From Pseudoduganella guangdongensis (GTDB taxonomy: Bacteria > Pseudomonadota > Gammaproteobacteria > Burkholderiales > Burkholderiaceae_D): a DNA stretch of 51,780 nucleotides. Where the stretch lies: assembly GCF_009857475.1 (NCBI RefSeq), contig NZ_WWCJ01000031.1:1-51780 (forward strand), written 5' to 3'. The translations under genes were made by a program, and so were the position numbers. Under the pieces are notes generated by a model that was given only the letters and a program-made list of their open reading frames with translations, searched no databases and was not told the DNA's origin. Shown here in pieces: positions 8,139-15,693 of this stretch (position 1 is the first letter of the stretch; each line of letters opens with the position of its first letter).

Positions 8139-9307
8139 TCGGTGCGCAGCCTTGAAGAAGTCCAGTTCCAGTTGGTGATCCCGCGCAGCAGCCATTCCGC
8201 CGGGCCGTAGGTATTCCGCTTGAGCCACCACGCGCTCAGCGCCATCTGCGCGCCGAACAGGGCTAACACAATACCAATCAGGCCGAGCGGCGGCACGCGG
8301 TTGCACAAGCCCAGGCCATAGCCGGTGAACAGCAAAGCCAGCACCAGCGACTGCGACAGGTAGTTGCTCAAGGCTAGGCGCCCCATCGGCGCCAGCGCAG
8401 CCTGCAGGCGCGCGCCGACACGGGTCTCGAACAGCATCAGGAGCAGCACGATGTACGCCAGCGTCAGGAACGGCCCCACCAGCATATTGGCCGACACGCC
8501 AATCAAGCCGCCCGCCAGGGAAGGATGCAATGTGCCATAGGCGGCAATGACCGCCTCCCCCACCAGCCCGACCGGCAGGCAAATCCACAGCACGCGCGGC
8601 AGCAAATGGCGGAAGCTGTCGATCCGGGCCAGCAGCCGCTCGCGTCCCGCCACAAAGCCCAGCAGGAACATGGCCAGCGAGCTTGGCCCCATGAACGGCA
8701 GGTTCGCCAGGTTGCCCGGGAATTGCGCCATCACATAGGCTTGCGTCGCGGCCGCACTGCCCTGGAAAGCGGCCAGCTTCGCGGCGATTTCCCCGGCATC
8801 CCGTCCGCCCGCCGTGCTCTCAATGAAGAGCGCGGACGAGCCAATTGCCCCCAACAGCAAGGCCGGCAGGACCAATAGCCGCAATGCGCGCCTCACCGCG
8901 CGCTGCGTCTCCAGTTCGCGCCAGGACAGCAGCATCAGGCTGAGTAAGCCATAGGTGTTGAGGATGTCGCCTTCGAACAGTAGGCAGCCATGCAGCACAC
9001 CCAGGGCGAACAAGGCCAGGCCGCGGCGCCGCATGCGCGCCTTGAAATCCGCATCGGCACGGCGCGCCGCATCCATCTGCAGCGAAAAGCTATAGCCGAA
9101 CAAGAGCGAGAACAGCAGGTAGAACTTGCCCTCGAAAAGCAGCGCCACGAGAAAGCGCAAGGCCTCGTCCAGCGCGCCGTTGGACGCGCCGTGCGAAGCA
9201 CCACTGCGGAAGTACGGATCGGCGAAGGCCCAGATATTGACGGCCAGGATGCCGAGCAGCGCAAAGCCGCGCAAGGCATCCACATTGAGAAGACGGGACT
9301 GATTCAT
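8135..9307 (-). CDS. DUF418 family membrane protein (first tandem copy)
   Basis: 390 residues and the same architecture as the gene after it: MNQSRLLNVDALRGFALL at the N-terminus, FYLLFSLLFGYSFSLQM in the middle, ALSNYLSQSL and KRNTYGPAEWLLR near the end. Identity between the copies is highest in these family motifs and lower in the loops, so the duplication is not recent. Both are co-transcribed. The start at 9307 is followed by a protein-like sequence at once. The LysR gene on the same strand ends 7 bases before it (at 9315), so read-through from lysR is possible. Confidence 0.88.
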   Translation of the reverse strand: MNQSRLLNVDALRGFALLGILAVNIWAFADPYFRSGASHGASNGALDEALRFLVALLFEGKFYLLFSLLFGYSFSLQMDAARRADADFKARMRRRGLALFALGVLHGCLLFEGDILNTYGLLSLMLLSWRELETQRAVRRALRLLVLPALLLGAIGSSALFIESTAGGRDAGEIAAKLAAFQGSAAATQAYVMAQFPGNLANLPFMGPSSLAMFLLGFVAGRERLLARIDSFRHLLPRVLWICLPVGLVGEAVIAAYGTLHPSLAGGLIGVSANMLVGPFLTLAYIVLLLMLFETRVGARLQAALAPMGRLALSNYLSQSLVLALLFTGYGLGLCNRVPPLGLIGIVLALFGAQMALSAWWLKRNTYGPAEWLLRGITNWNWTSSRLRTE

Positions 9308-9314
9308 CCCGAGA

Positions 9315-10262
9315 TTATATATTTTGCAACCCTGTTAGCAAACCCGCCTCCGCCAGCGCCTTATCCCACGGCGGTACCGGCTGGTATTCCGCCACCAGGA
9401 AATCGATCAGGGCCCGCACCTTGGGCGACAACTGGCGCGTGGCGGGATACAGGGCGCTCAAATGATTCAGGGGCAGCTCCCAATCCTGCAGCACCGGCAC
9501 CAGCCGCCCCTCCAGCATGTCGCGCCAAGCCAGGAAGGTGGTGGTGTAGACGATGCCCAGCCCGCGCAGCGCCGCATGCTGCAGCACCAGCCCGTTATTC
9601 GCGGTGAAAACGGGCGCCACGCGCACCGTCGCCTGCTCCTCGCCGCGCGCGAAGTGCCAGGCCACGCCGCCCGTCAGGTGGCTGAAATGCAGGCACTGGT
9701 GGCGATGCAGGTCCTCCGGCGTATCCGGCCTGCCGGCGCGCGCCAGGTAGGACGGCGAGGCGCACAGCACGCCGCGGCAAGGCGCCAGCGGCCGGATCGC
9801 CAGCGCCCGGCTATCCGGAATGCCGCCCACGCGGATGGTCAGGTCAAAGCCGTGCTCGATCGGATCGAGCAGCGCATCATCCACATGCAGCAGCGGCGCC
9901 AGCTGCGGATGCGGCAGACTGAAACGCGCCAGCGCATCGGCCAGCCACTCGCTGCCGAAACTGGACGGCGCCTGTATCCGCAGCGGCCCCGCCAGCTCGA
10001 TGCCCGCGTGGGTGACCACGCGCGCCGCCTCCTGCGCCTGCAAGACCGCCAGCGCGCACGGCTCCAGGTAAGCCTGGCCCACGTCGGTCAGGCTCACATC
10101 GCGCGTGGAGCGGTGCAGCAGGCGCGCGTTCAGCCGCTCCTCCAGCGCGATCACATGCTTGCTCACCATGGCGCGCGACATGCCCAGACGGCGCGCGGCG
10201 CCGCTGAAGCTGCGCTGGCGCGCCACCTCTACGAAGATTTCCATTGCCTTGAGCTGGTCCAT
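9315..10262 (-). CDS. LysR family transcriptional regulator
   Basis: 315 residues from ATG 10262. The N-terminal winged helix (MDQLKAMEIFVEVARQRSFSGAARRLGMSRAMVSKHVIALEE is spread over residues 1-42) is a standard LysR DNA-binding domain. The C-terminal part is the periplasmic-binding-like effector domain (LRIQAPSSFG, DLTIRVGGIPDSRAL, NNGLVLQHAALRGLGIV). I prefer ATG 10262 to ATG 10280 because 10280 lies inside a perfect palindrome that looks like the gene's own operator, and because residue numbering then fits the family. No ribosome site lies at normal distance, and the predicted transcription start falls on the ATG, so the mRNA may be leaderless. It is divergent from the dioxygenase gene at 10378, a likely target. 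Confidence 0.9.
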   Translation of the reverse strand: MDQLKAMEIFVEVARQRSFSGAARRLGMSRAMVSKHVIALEERLNARLLHRSTRDVSLTDVGQAYLEPCALAVLQAQEAARVVTHAGIELAGPLRIQAPSSFGSEWLADALARFSLPHPQLAPLLHVDDALLDPIEHGFDLTIRVGGIPDSRALAIRPLAPCRGVLCASPSYLARAGRPDTPEDLHRHQCLHFSHLTGGVAWHFARGEEQATVRVAPVFTANNGLVLQHAALRGLGIVYTTTFLAWRDMLEGRLVPVLQDWELPLNHLSALYPATRQLSPKVRALIDFLVAEYQPVPPWDKALAEAGLLTGLQNI

Positions 10263-10269
10263 GCAAAGG

Positions 10270-10299
10270 ATTGTCTCCATTTTGGAGACAATGTGTCAA
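10270..10299 (-). promoter_or_regulatory. lysR promoter with perfect palindromic operator
   Basis: A perfect -35 TTGACA (10299-10294) and a -10-like GACAAT (10275-10270) are spaced by 18 bases on the minus strand. The predicted start of transcription falls at about 10263-10262, on the ATG. Filling the spacer and the -10 is a perfect inverted repeat, ATTGTCTCCA and TGGAGACAAT with a TTT centre (10270-10292). A protein bound there would block RNA polymerase, as expected for LysR autorepression. Confidence 0.6.
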
Positions 10300-10310
10300 C
10301 CGTTTGCACA

Positions 10311-10339
10311 TTGTTCACACCCAATCACTTCCCTACAAT
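10311..10339 (+). promoter_or_regulatory. candidate promoter of the dioxygenase operon
   Basis: TTGTTC (10311-10316) and TACAAT (10334-10339) are spaced by 17 bases, 38 bases upstream of ATG 10378. The -35 is only a half match. The palindrome of the lysR promoter is centred about 30 bases upstream of this -35, a plausible activating position. Confidence 0.45.
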
Positions 10340-10377
10340 GACCTACATCAAGGAATTCAACATCAGGAGTGCTGCAC

Positions 10378-11217
10378 ATGCTGACCGACGCCCAGAAAGC
10401 CCAATACGCCCAGGATGGCTTCATCGTCATCCCCGGCTTTAAGACCGCCGCGGAAATCGCCGCCCTGCGCGCCCGCGCCGCGCAAGTCGTGAACGACTTC
10501 GACCCGACGGTGGCGCAAGGCATCTTCACCACCAAGGAGCAGGAAAAGAAGGCCGACGACTACTTCCTGGCATCGGACAACACCGTGCGCTGCTTCTTTG
10601 AAGAAGAAGCCTTCGGCCCGGACGGCCAGCTGAAACAGGCCAAGGAACTGTCGATCAACAAGATCGGCCACGCCATGCACGACCTGGACCCGGCGTTCCG
10701 CGCCTTTACCGCCGACGCGCGCCTGGAGCAGATCGCGCGCGATATCGGCCTGGCCGAACCGCAGGTCTGGCAATCCATGTACATCTTCAAGCAGCCCGGC
10801 ATCGGCGGCGAAGTGCGCTGGCACCAGGACGCCACCTACTTCGACACCACCCCGATCAGCGTCACCACCTTCTGGTTCGCGCTGGAAGACGCCACCCTGG
10901 AAAACGGCTGCATGTGGGCCGAACCGGGCGGCCACCGCACGCCGCTGCGCGAGCGCTTCATCCGCGAGGGCGACCAGGTGCGCGTTGAAAAACTGGACGA
11001 CACGCCATGGCCGACCGACGCCACCGCCGTCCCGCTCGAATGCAAAGCCGGCTCGCTGGTCTGCTTCCACGGCCTGCTGCCGCACTACAGCGCGCCGAAC
11101 CGCTCGCCCGTCTCGCGCCACGCCTACACCCTGCACGTGACCGACGGCCGCACCGAGTATTCCAAACGCAACTGGATCCAGCGCGACGCAGCCTTCCCTG
11201 TGCGAGGCTTCCTGTGA
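10378..11217 (+). CDS. phytanoyl-CoA dioxygenase family protein (Fe(II)/2-oxoglutarate oxygenase)
   Basis: 279 residues. The iron-binding facial triad is visible: WHQDATYF gives His and Asp, and HYSAPNRS gives the distal His. The arginine in SRHAYTLH probably binds 2-oxoglutarate. The N-terminal DGFIVIPGF stretch is typical of the PhyH family. ATG 10378 has AGGAG eight bases upstream. The stop overlaps the GTG start of the next gene by four bases, so the two proteins are made together and probably act on the same substrate, which is unknown. PhyH-family members hydroxylate many small molecules besides phytanoyl-CoA. Confidence 0.9.
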   Translation: MLTDAQKAQYAQDGFIVIPGFKTAAEIAALRARAAQVVNDFDPTVAQGIFTTKEQEKKADDYFLASDNTVRCFFEEEAFGPDGQLKQAKELSINKIGHAMHDLDPAFRAFTADARLEQIARDIGLAEPQVWQSMYIFKQPGIGGEVRWHQDATYFDTTPISVTTFWFALEDATLENGCMWAEPGGHRTPLRERFIREGDQVRVEKLDDTPWPTDATAVPLECKAGSLVCFHGLLPHYSAPNRSPVSRHAYTLHVTDGRTEYSKRNWIQRDAAFPVRGFL

Positions 11218-12032
11218 AAGTCAGCATCTTCGCCCCGCACTGGGGCAGCAACGACCTGCCGCCGGACGTCTTCATCGCCAAGGTAAAAGAAGCAGGCTTC
11301 GACGGCATCGAAATGTCGCTGCCGCTGGACCGCGCACAGCGCGACAACTGGGCCTATAAGATCGCCAACGCCGGGCTGGATTTGATTGTCGCCCAATGGG
11401 AGACCGTGTTCCACAGCGACTTCGCCGCACACAAGCAAGCGCTCGGCGAACTGCTGCGCAACGCCTGCGAAGTGCAGCCGGTGCTGGTCAACTCGCACAC
11501 CGGCAAGGATTGGTACACGCCGCAGCAGAACGAAGAACTGATCGCGCTCGCCGCCGAGATTTCGAAGGAACACGGCGTGCCGGTGGTGCACGAAATTCAC
11601 CGCAGCCGCTTCAGCGGGCACCCGATGCTGCTGCTGCCCTACCTTGACCGCGTGCCGGCGCTGCAGCTGAACGCCGACCTTTCGCACTGGTGCGTGGCCT
11701 GCGAATCGCTGCTGGAAGACCAGCCAGCGACGCTGGATAAAGTGCTGCCGCGCGTGCGCCACATCCACGCCCGCGTCGGCCACCAGCAAGGCCCGCAAGT
11801 AGCCGACTTCCGCGCCCCGGAAAATGCCGACGCGCTGAAAGCGCACCTGGCATGGTGGGACCGCATTATCGAGCTACGCCGCAACGACGGCGCGGAACGC
11901 ATGACGCTGACGCCGGAGTTCGGCCCCGCACCGTACACCTACACCCTGCCCTACACCGGCCAGCCGGTCAGCAATGCGTGGGATCAGAATGTGGCGATGC
12001 TGAAGCTCCTGCGCGAACGCTACTGCCAGTAA
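11214..12032 (+). CDS. sugar phosphate isomerase/epimerase-like TIM-barrel protein
   Basis: 272 residues, starting at GTG 11214 within the stop of the dioxygenase gene (GTGA). The AP-endonuclease-2/xylose-isomerase-like fold is indicated by VSIFAPHWG at the N-terminus, EAGFDGIEMSLP, the metal-ligand strands VVHEIHRSRF and LNADLSHWC, RHIHARVGH, and a late TLTPEFGP. The Glu, Asp, His and Glu in those strands would bind a divalent metal. Paired with an oxygenase it is probably part of a small catabolic or modification pathway. Substrate unknown. Confidence 0.88.
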   Translation: MKVSIFAPHWGSNDLPPDVFIAKVKEAGFDGIEMSLPLDRAQRDNWAYKIANAGLDLIVAQWETVFHSDFAAHKQALGELLRNACEVQPVLVNSHTGKDWYTPQQNEELIALAAEISKEHGVPVVHEIHRSRFSGHPMLLLPYLDRVPALQLNADLSHWCVACESLLEDQPATLDKVLPRVRHIHARVGHQQGPQVADFRAPENADALKAHLAWWDRIIELRRNDGAERMTLTPEFGPAPYTYTLPYTGQPVSNAWDQNVAMLKLLRERYCQ

Positions 12033-12039
12033 GCCTGCA

Positions 12040-12061
12040 AAGGCCCTTTCAACAGGGCCTT
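12040..12061. terminator. hairpin downstream of the dioxygenase/isomerase operon
   Basis: AAGGCCCT and AGGGCCTT form a perfect 8-base stem around the loop TTCAAC, starting 7 bases after the isomerase stop. There is no long T run, but the stem ends in TT on both strands, so it may act in both directions. Confidence 0.6.
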
Positions 12062-12304
12062 ACTCCGCCAGGGCATGGCCGTGCTCAGCGAGCCATGCCC
12101 TGAAGCGCGCCAGATCCTTGAACAGGATATCGACGCCACCTTCGCGGAAGAAGCCCCCCTCTCCCCCTTCCACATCACCTCACCAAACTCCTCGAGCAAC
12201 AAGTCTCCCTCGGCGACGACGGCCTCAATGCCCACGCCGACATTGGCGCCGGCAATGGAATGCGCTCTACCAGCCGGCCGCACCTGCTGACGCGAATTGG
12301 ACAT
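12060..12304 (-). pseudogene. probable remnant of a minus-strand gene
   Basis: Protein-like sequence is split over two frames. The upstream part (about 12304-12185) reads IAGANVGVGIEAVVAEGDLL and continues LEEFGEV. The downstream part (about 12175-12060) reads GGFFREGGVDILFKDLARFR, then AWLAEHGHALAE and a stop. The frame changes near a run of G residues (about 12155-12170 on the minus strand), a common place for indels. No start codon with a ribosome site is seen. I do not recognise the family. Confidence 0.35.
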
Positions 12305-12354
12305 TTAACCATGAGCCGTCATACTTTCACTTCATCAATATTTCCGGAGAAGTA

Positions 12355-12675
12355 ATGGCACGCGACTACGAACAGTTCCCCGACGACGAAAACGGCGATG
12401 TATTGTTTCGCATGATGGAGCACGGCGACAACCTCTCCAAACGGCGCGAAGTCAACTTCTCCGTGGTGTTCCCAACGGACGAGGCAGCCCTGGAATTCGC
12501 TGTCCATCTTCTGAAAAACGGGCAAAAGGTATCGCTTTCACCGAACGAAGTGACAGCGCATCCAAACATGATTCCGTCACACGAAAACATCACAGGTTAC
12601 GAAAACTTGCTCGCAACGGACGCTGCAAAGTGGGATGGCCGAAATGATGGCTGGGGTTCGTTCCAGCAGGACTAA
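12355..12675 (+). CDS. RraB family protein (ribonuclease E inhibitor-like)
   Basis: 106 acidic residues from ATG 12355, which has GGAGA seven bases upstream. The C-terminal DGWGSFQQD matches the RraB signature 'DGWGT(Y/F)'. The central FPTDEAALEFAVHLLKNGQ fits the alpha-beta-alpha body of the family, and residues 1-20 are rich in Asp and Glu. E. coli RraB binds RNase E and dampens RNA degradation. This protein is shorter and may instead be a family member of unknown partner. It opens the accessory region and has no operon partner. Confidence 0.7.
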   Translation: MARDYEQFPDDENGDVLFRMMEHGDNLSKRREVNFSVVFPTDEAALEFAVHLLKNGQKVSLSPNEVTAHPNMIPSHENITGYENLLATDAAKWDGRNDGWGSFQQD

Positions 12676-12817
12676 ACGCGCTTGATCAGACATAGCAGCT
12701 ACGGCAATCTGGCAATCGACACGCCAACACTCATGAGGGCCAAATTTTGCTGAAGACACTGGCAATCGCGCTGCGATCCATTGCACTGTCATGCGCCTGG
12801 ACACCCAAAGGCCTGCC

Positions 12818-13159
12818 ATGAAGAACGTGCTTTTTATTTGCAGTCAGAACCGGTTAAGAAGCCCGACGGCGGAGCAAGTCTTCGCGAGTTGGAGAGGCAT
12901 TGAAGTCACTTCCGCCGGAACGAACAACGATGCTGAGAATCCAGTGACTGCTGAAGTCCTGGAGTGGGCCGACATCATCATCGTCATGGAGCGGACACAC
13001 CGCAATAAGCTGCAGCAAAAGTTTCGCGCTGCCTTGAACGGCAAGCGGATTGTTTGCCTGGAGATCCCAGACGAATACGAGTACATGGACCCTGCCCTTG
13101 TCAGGCTGATGGAAGCGAAAGTACCAAAGTTCCTCCCGGCAGGAGCGTTCAATGGGTAG
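12818..13159 (+). CDS. low molecular weight protein-tyrosine-phosphatase-like protein
   Basis: 113 residues. The N-terminus MKNVLFICSQNRLRS carries the CX5R phosphatase loop (Cys8 to Arg14). It is shorter than classical LMW phosphatases (about 150 residues) and belongs to the small bacterial subgroup with the ending EIPDEYEYMDPALV. The usual C-terminal DPY loop is replaced by that segment, whose Asp residues may supply the general acid. ATG 12818 follows AAAGG. An in-frame ATG at 12791 is upstream but has no ribosome site. It has its own reading unit, with 140 bases to the next gene. Confidence 0.8.
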   Translation: MKNVLFICSQNRLRSPTAEQVFASWRGIEVTSAGTNNDAENPVTAEVLEWADIIIVMERTHRNKLQQKFRAALNGKRIVCLEIPDEYEYMDPALVRLMEAKVPKFLPAGAFNG

Positions 13160-13299
13160 TAAATCAAACCGGATTCGCTTTGCAAAGAGCGTGCGCGAGG
13201 GTTTCTAAGTAAAGAATGGATGCGCCACATCGCGCCTTACGTGCGCGACGGACATTTCCTTGAGAGTATGAAGAACTGGCCCGCGCACAACGCGTCATC

Positions 13300-13968
13300 A
13301 TGGCCGGCACACTGGCGGCGACAATCGCCCACGAGATCAAATCGCCATTGGCTGCGGTGGCCAGCAATGCTGCTGCCTGCCTGCGCTGGCTGGACAAAGA
13401 GCCGCCCGTCCTGCACGAGGCCCGCGAGGCAGCACAAGCTGCCCTGACTGCAATCGAGCGCACCCAGGCTGTCGTTATCCATACCAAGTCCTACTTCACC
13501 CGCGCCCAGAACAAGCACGTGGAGACTGACCTCCGGATGCTGGTAAGCCGCACGCTGGTGCTCATCGAGCATGAGGCGCTGCAGAACGATGTCAGTGTGG
13601 CGCTACGGCTGGATAGTGAAGTGTCACTGAAGTGCGATCCGGTGCAGGTACAGCAAGCCCTTGTGAACCTGTGCATGAACGCGATTCAAGCGATGGGCAA
13701 TTCGAATCGGCCACGACGGCTGCAGGTTCAGGTAGCTCATGAGGAACAAGCCGTTGCCATTACGGTTGCAGATACCGGTCCTGGTATCGAGAAGGATTTA
13801 TTGCAAGCCATTTTCGAGCCGTTCTATTCAACCAAGTCTGATGGCATGGGCATGGGCCTGGCCATTTCCCGTTCTTGTGTTGAACGGCACGGTGGATGGA
13901 TTGAAGTGAAGAGCGAACTAAACCAAGGTACGCAGTTCAAACTTGTACTGCCAAGAAGAGTGGCTTAA
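13300..13968 (+). CDS. histidine kinase lacking any sensor domain
   Basis: 222 residues. The protein begins almost at the phosphorylated histidine (AATIAHEIKSPLAAV, His11) and ends with an intact ATPase domain (CMNAIQAM N-box, DTGPGIE, FEPFYSTKSDGMGMGLA). In relatives the H-box is preceded by a coiled coil and sensor domains. Here only nine more codons of that coiled coil (ELARAQRVI, 13273-13299) remain in frame before a TGA at 13261, and no ATG, GTG or TTG precedes 13300. No ribosome site is seen. The gene is therefore 5'-truncated or decayed, or a stand-alone transmitter. It is followed 5 bases later by the first regulator. Confidence 0.7.
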   Translation: MAGTLAATIAHEIKSPLAAVASNAAACLRWLDKEPPVLHEAREAAQAALTAIERTQAVVIHTKSYFTRAQNKHVETDLRMLVSRTLVLIEHEALQNDVSVALRLDSEVSLKCDPVQVQQALVNLCMNAIQAMGNSNRPRRLQVQVAHEEQAVAITVADTGPGIEKDLLQAIFEPFYSTKSDGMGMGLAISRSCVERHGGWIEVKSELNQGTQFKLVLPRRVA

Positions 13969-13973
13969 GAACA

Positions 13974-14480
13974 ATGGAAAAATTCGTTGCCGTGATAGAC
14001 GATGATCACGCTATTCGAGACGGCATTTCCAGCCTGCTTAGATCAGCCGGCTTTGATGTACGCCTTTATGCAAGCGCGGAAGTTTTTTTAAGTGATGAGC
14101 GTACTCCGCCGGCGGACGTTGCGATCACCGACATTCAGATGCCTGGGCTGAGCGGCCTGGACCTGCAAGCCGCGCTGAAAGTCCGGCGCCCCGAGCTTCC
14201 GCTGATGATTATGACGGCGTTCCCGGAAGAGGCGCTTAAGCAGCGGGTCCTCGCGGATGGCGCAATTTGCTTCTTGCCAAAACCATTCAAGGCCGCAGAC
14301 CTTCTATACTGGGTAGACCGGGCCTTATCCCTACGCGGGCCGGATTCCGGTAACAAACCATGCCGCCATCCATCACCCACATTATTGACGATGACCCAAC
14401 GCTCCGTAACGCTTTGCAAAGGCTATTGCGTTCCGTCAGCCTGGATTCTGAGGACTACGCTTCTTGCACGGAGTTCCTGA
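13974..14480 (+). CDS. response regulator, receiver domain only
   Basis: 168 residues. Residues 1 to about 125 are a complete FixJ-like receiver: IDDD acidic pocket, phospho-Asp in ITDIQMPGLSG, Thr in MIMTAF, and Lys in FLPKPFKAADLL. After LSLRGPDSG the frame reads through the first 121 bases of the next gene, giving a tail that does not look like a real domain. Either the natural stop was lost or the two genes truly overlap. It probably receives phosphate from the kinase just upstream. Confidence 0.85.
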   Translation: MEKFVAVIDDDHAIRDGISSLLRSAGFDVRLYASAEVFLSDERTPPADVAITDIQMPGLSGLDLQAALKVRRPELPLMIMTAFPEEALKQRVLADGAICFLPKPFKAADLLYWVDRALSLRGPDSGNKPCRHPSPTLLTMTQRSVTLCKGYCVPSAWILRTTLLARSS

Positions 14481-15001
14481 AAGCCGCCAAGCCAGATGTG
14501 CCAAGTTGCTTGCTGCTCGATGTACGCTTGCCCGGCATAAGCGGCCTTGAGTTCCAGTCGCAGCTCATTGCGCTCGGCATTGATATTCCCGTCATCTTCA
14601 TGACCGGCTATGGCGACATACCCATGTCGGTCCAGGCCATGAAAGCAGGTGCGGTCGACTTCTTGCCAAAGCCCTTCCGCGACCAGGACTTGCTTGACGC
14701 AGTGAATGCAGCAATTGAAAAAGACATTGCCCGTCGGGAGTCCCAAGCGAGCAGTCAGTTGCTGCTGAGGCGATTCGAAGGACTCACCGATCGGGAACGG
14801 CAAGTGATGCAGCTAGTGACCACTGGGCTGCTTAACAAGCAGGTTGCGTTCGAGCTGGGGTTAAGCGAGATCACCATCAAGCTTCATCGCGCATCCGTGA
14901 TGCGCAAAATGGATGCGAGTAGCCTTGCCGATCTCGTCAAAATGTCTGAGAAACTTGCCGGCGTGGGACTGCCCTCTGCTCGACTACCCGGAAACTCGTG
15001 A
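14360..15001 (+). CDS. FixJ/NarL-type response regulator with LuxR helix-turn-helix
   Basis: 213 residues. The receiver (residues about 1-120) has HIIDDDPTLR, the phospho-Asp in LLLDVRLPG, Thr in IFMTGYGD and Lys in FLPKPFRDQDLL. The C-terminal domain (LTDRERQVMQLVTTG, then ITIKLHRASVMRKM) is a LuxR-type DNA-binding domain. ATG 14360 lies inside the previous regulator gene. With the kinase and the REC-only protein it forms a FixL/FixJ-like set whose input is missing. The target may be the secreted protein gene that follows at 15070. Confidence 0.9.
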   Translation: MPPSITHIIDDDPTLRNALQRLLRSVSLDSEDYASCTEFLKAAKPDVPSCLLLDVRLPGISGLEFQSQLIALGIDIPVIFMTGYGDIPMSVQAMKAGAVDFLPKPFRDQDLLDAVNAAIEKDIARRESQASSQLLLRRFEGLTDRERQVMQLVTTGLLNKQVAFELGLSEITIKLHRASVMRKMDASSLADLVKMSEKLAGVGLPSARLPGNS

Positions 15002-15069
15002 GTTACAATTTAATCAACTCGCCACCGATTCCAGCGTGGCGCAATTGAAATTCACGAAAAGTCTTGGGT

Positions 15070-15690
15070 ATGAAAATTTGCAAACTGCTGTCCGCGCTCA
15101 CAGTCAGCGTGTTGATACCCCTTCAAGCGTACGCCCTGGAAAACAATCAGTATGAGGTCTGGATTCAACAAGACGGCAAGGCTTTTCCAGCGACCTCGCC
15201 GATCAAGCTAAAGCGCGCCCCTTTCGAAGTGGTGTTTCGTGGCCCCGCCGCAAACGATTACGGACTGGCCGCCGCCACCAAGGCGGAGGAATTGCCCAAG
15301 TCCGGCGATCTCAGTTCCGTTTTCCGATTCGGTAACGGCCTGTTTGTGGATGACCCGAATACGAAGATCTCGATCAGCGCGCCTGGCGTGATCGGCAAGG
15401 GATGGAGCTCCTGGAACATGTGGGCGTACAGCAGCCCGAACGATCCAGAGTACATTTCCGGCTTCCAGAAGAGAGTGGTGAATGCCGATGGCACCGTGCT
15501 GCTCACCCGCACCATCGACAAGCTATGCGTCGACGACGGCGAGAAAGATGCCTGCCACCCGGTGTCCAAGCCAGTCTACAAGAGGTTCTTTGCCCTGGTT
15601 ACGACGCTGCCCCCTCTTTTGCCAGGACAGAAGGCTGACGCCACCCGCTGGCTGAATCCAACGACCCTCGAGATCGAATTCACGGAGTAA
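15070..15690 (+). CDS. secreted hypothetical protein
   Basis: 206 residues. A clear signal peptide (MKICKLLSALTVSVLIPLQAYA) is followed by a soluble domain rich in beta-type segments (YEVWIQQDGKAFPATSPIKL, FEVVFRGPAAN, a WSSWNMWAYS motif). Two cysteines (LCVDDGEKDAC) could form a disulphide in the periplasm. ATG 15070 is preferred over TTG 15064 since it opens the signal peptide directly. It ends 3 bases before panE. No family recognised. Confidence 0.7.
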   Translation: MKICKLLSALTVSVLIPLQAYALENNQYEVWIQQDGKAFPATSPIKLKRAPFEVVFRGPAANDYGLAAATKAEELPKSGDLSSVFRFGNGLFVDDPNTKISISAPGVIGKGWSSWNMWAYSSPNDPEYISGFQKRVVNADGTVLLTRTIDKLCVDDGEKDACHPVSKPVYKRFFALVTTLPPLLPGQKADATRWLNPTTLEIEFTE

Positions 15691-15693
15691 GCA

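Noticed and set aside
10263..10280. ATG 10280 as start of the LysR gene
   Set aside because: It lies inside the operator palindrome and upstream of the predicted transcription start.
12075..12290. 71-codon plus-strand frame between the isomerase and RraB-like genes
   Set aside because: Composition is not protein-like. The minus strand carries better coding signal as a split remnant.
13220..13299. Start at ATG 13220 for the kinase or a separate small gene
   Set aside because: It is in a different frame from the kinase and its sequence becomes a frame-shifted shadow of the H-box region.
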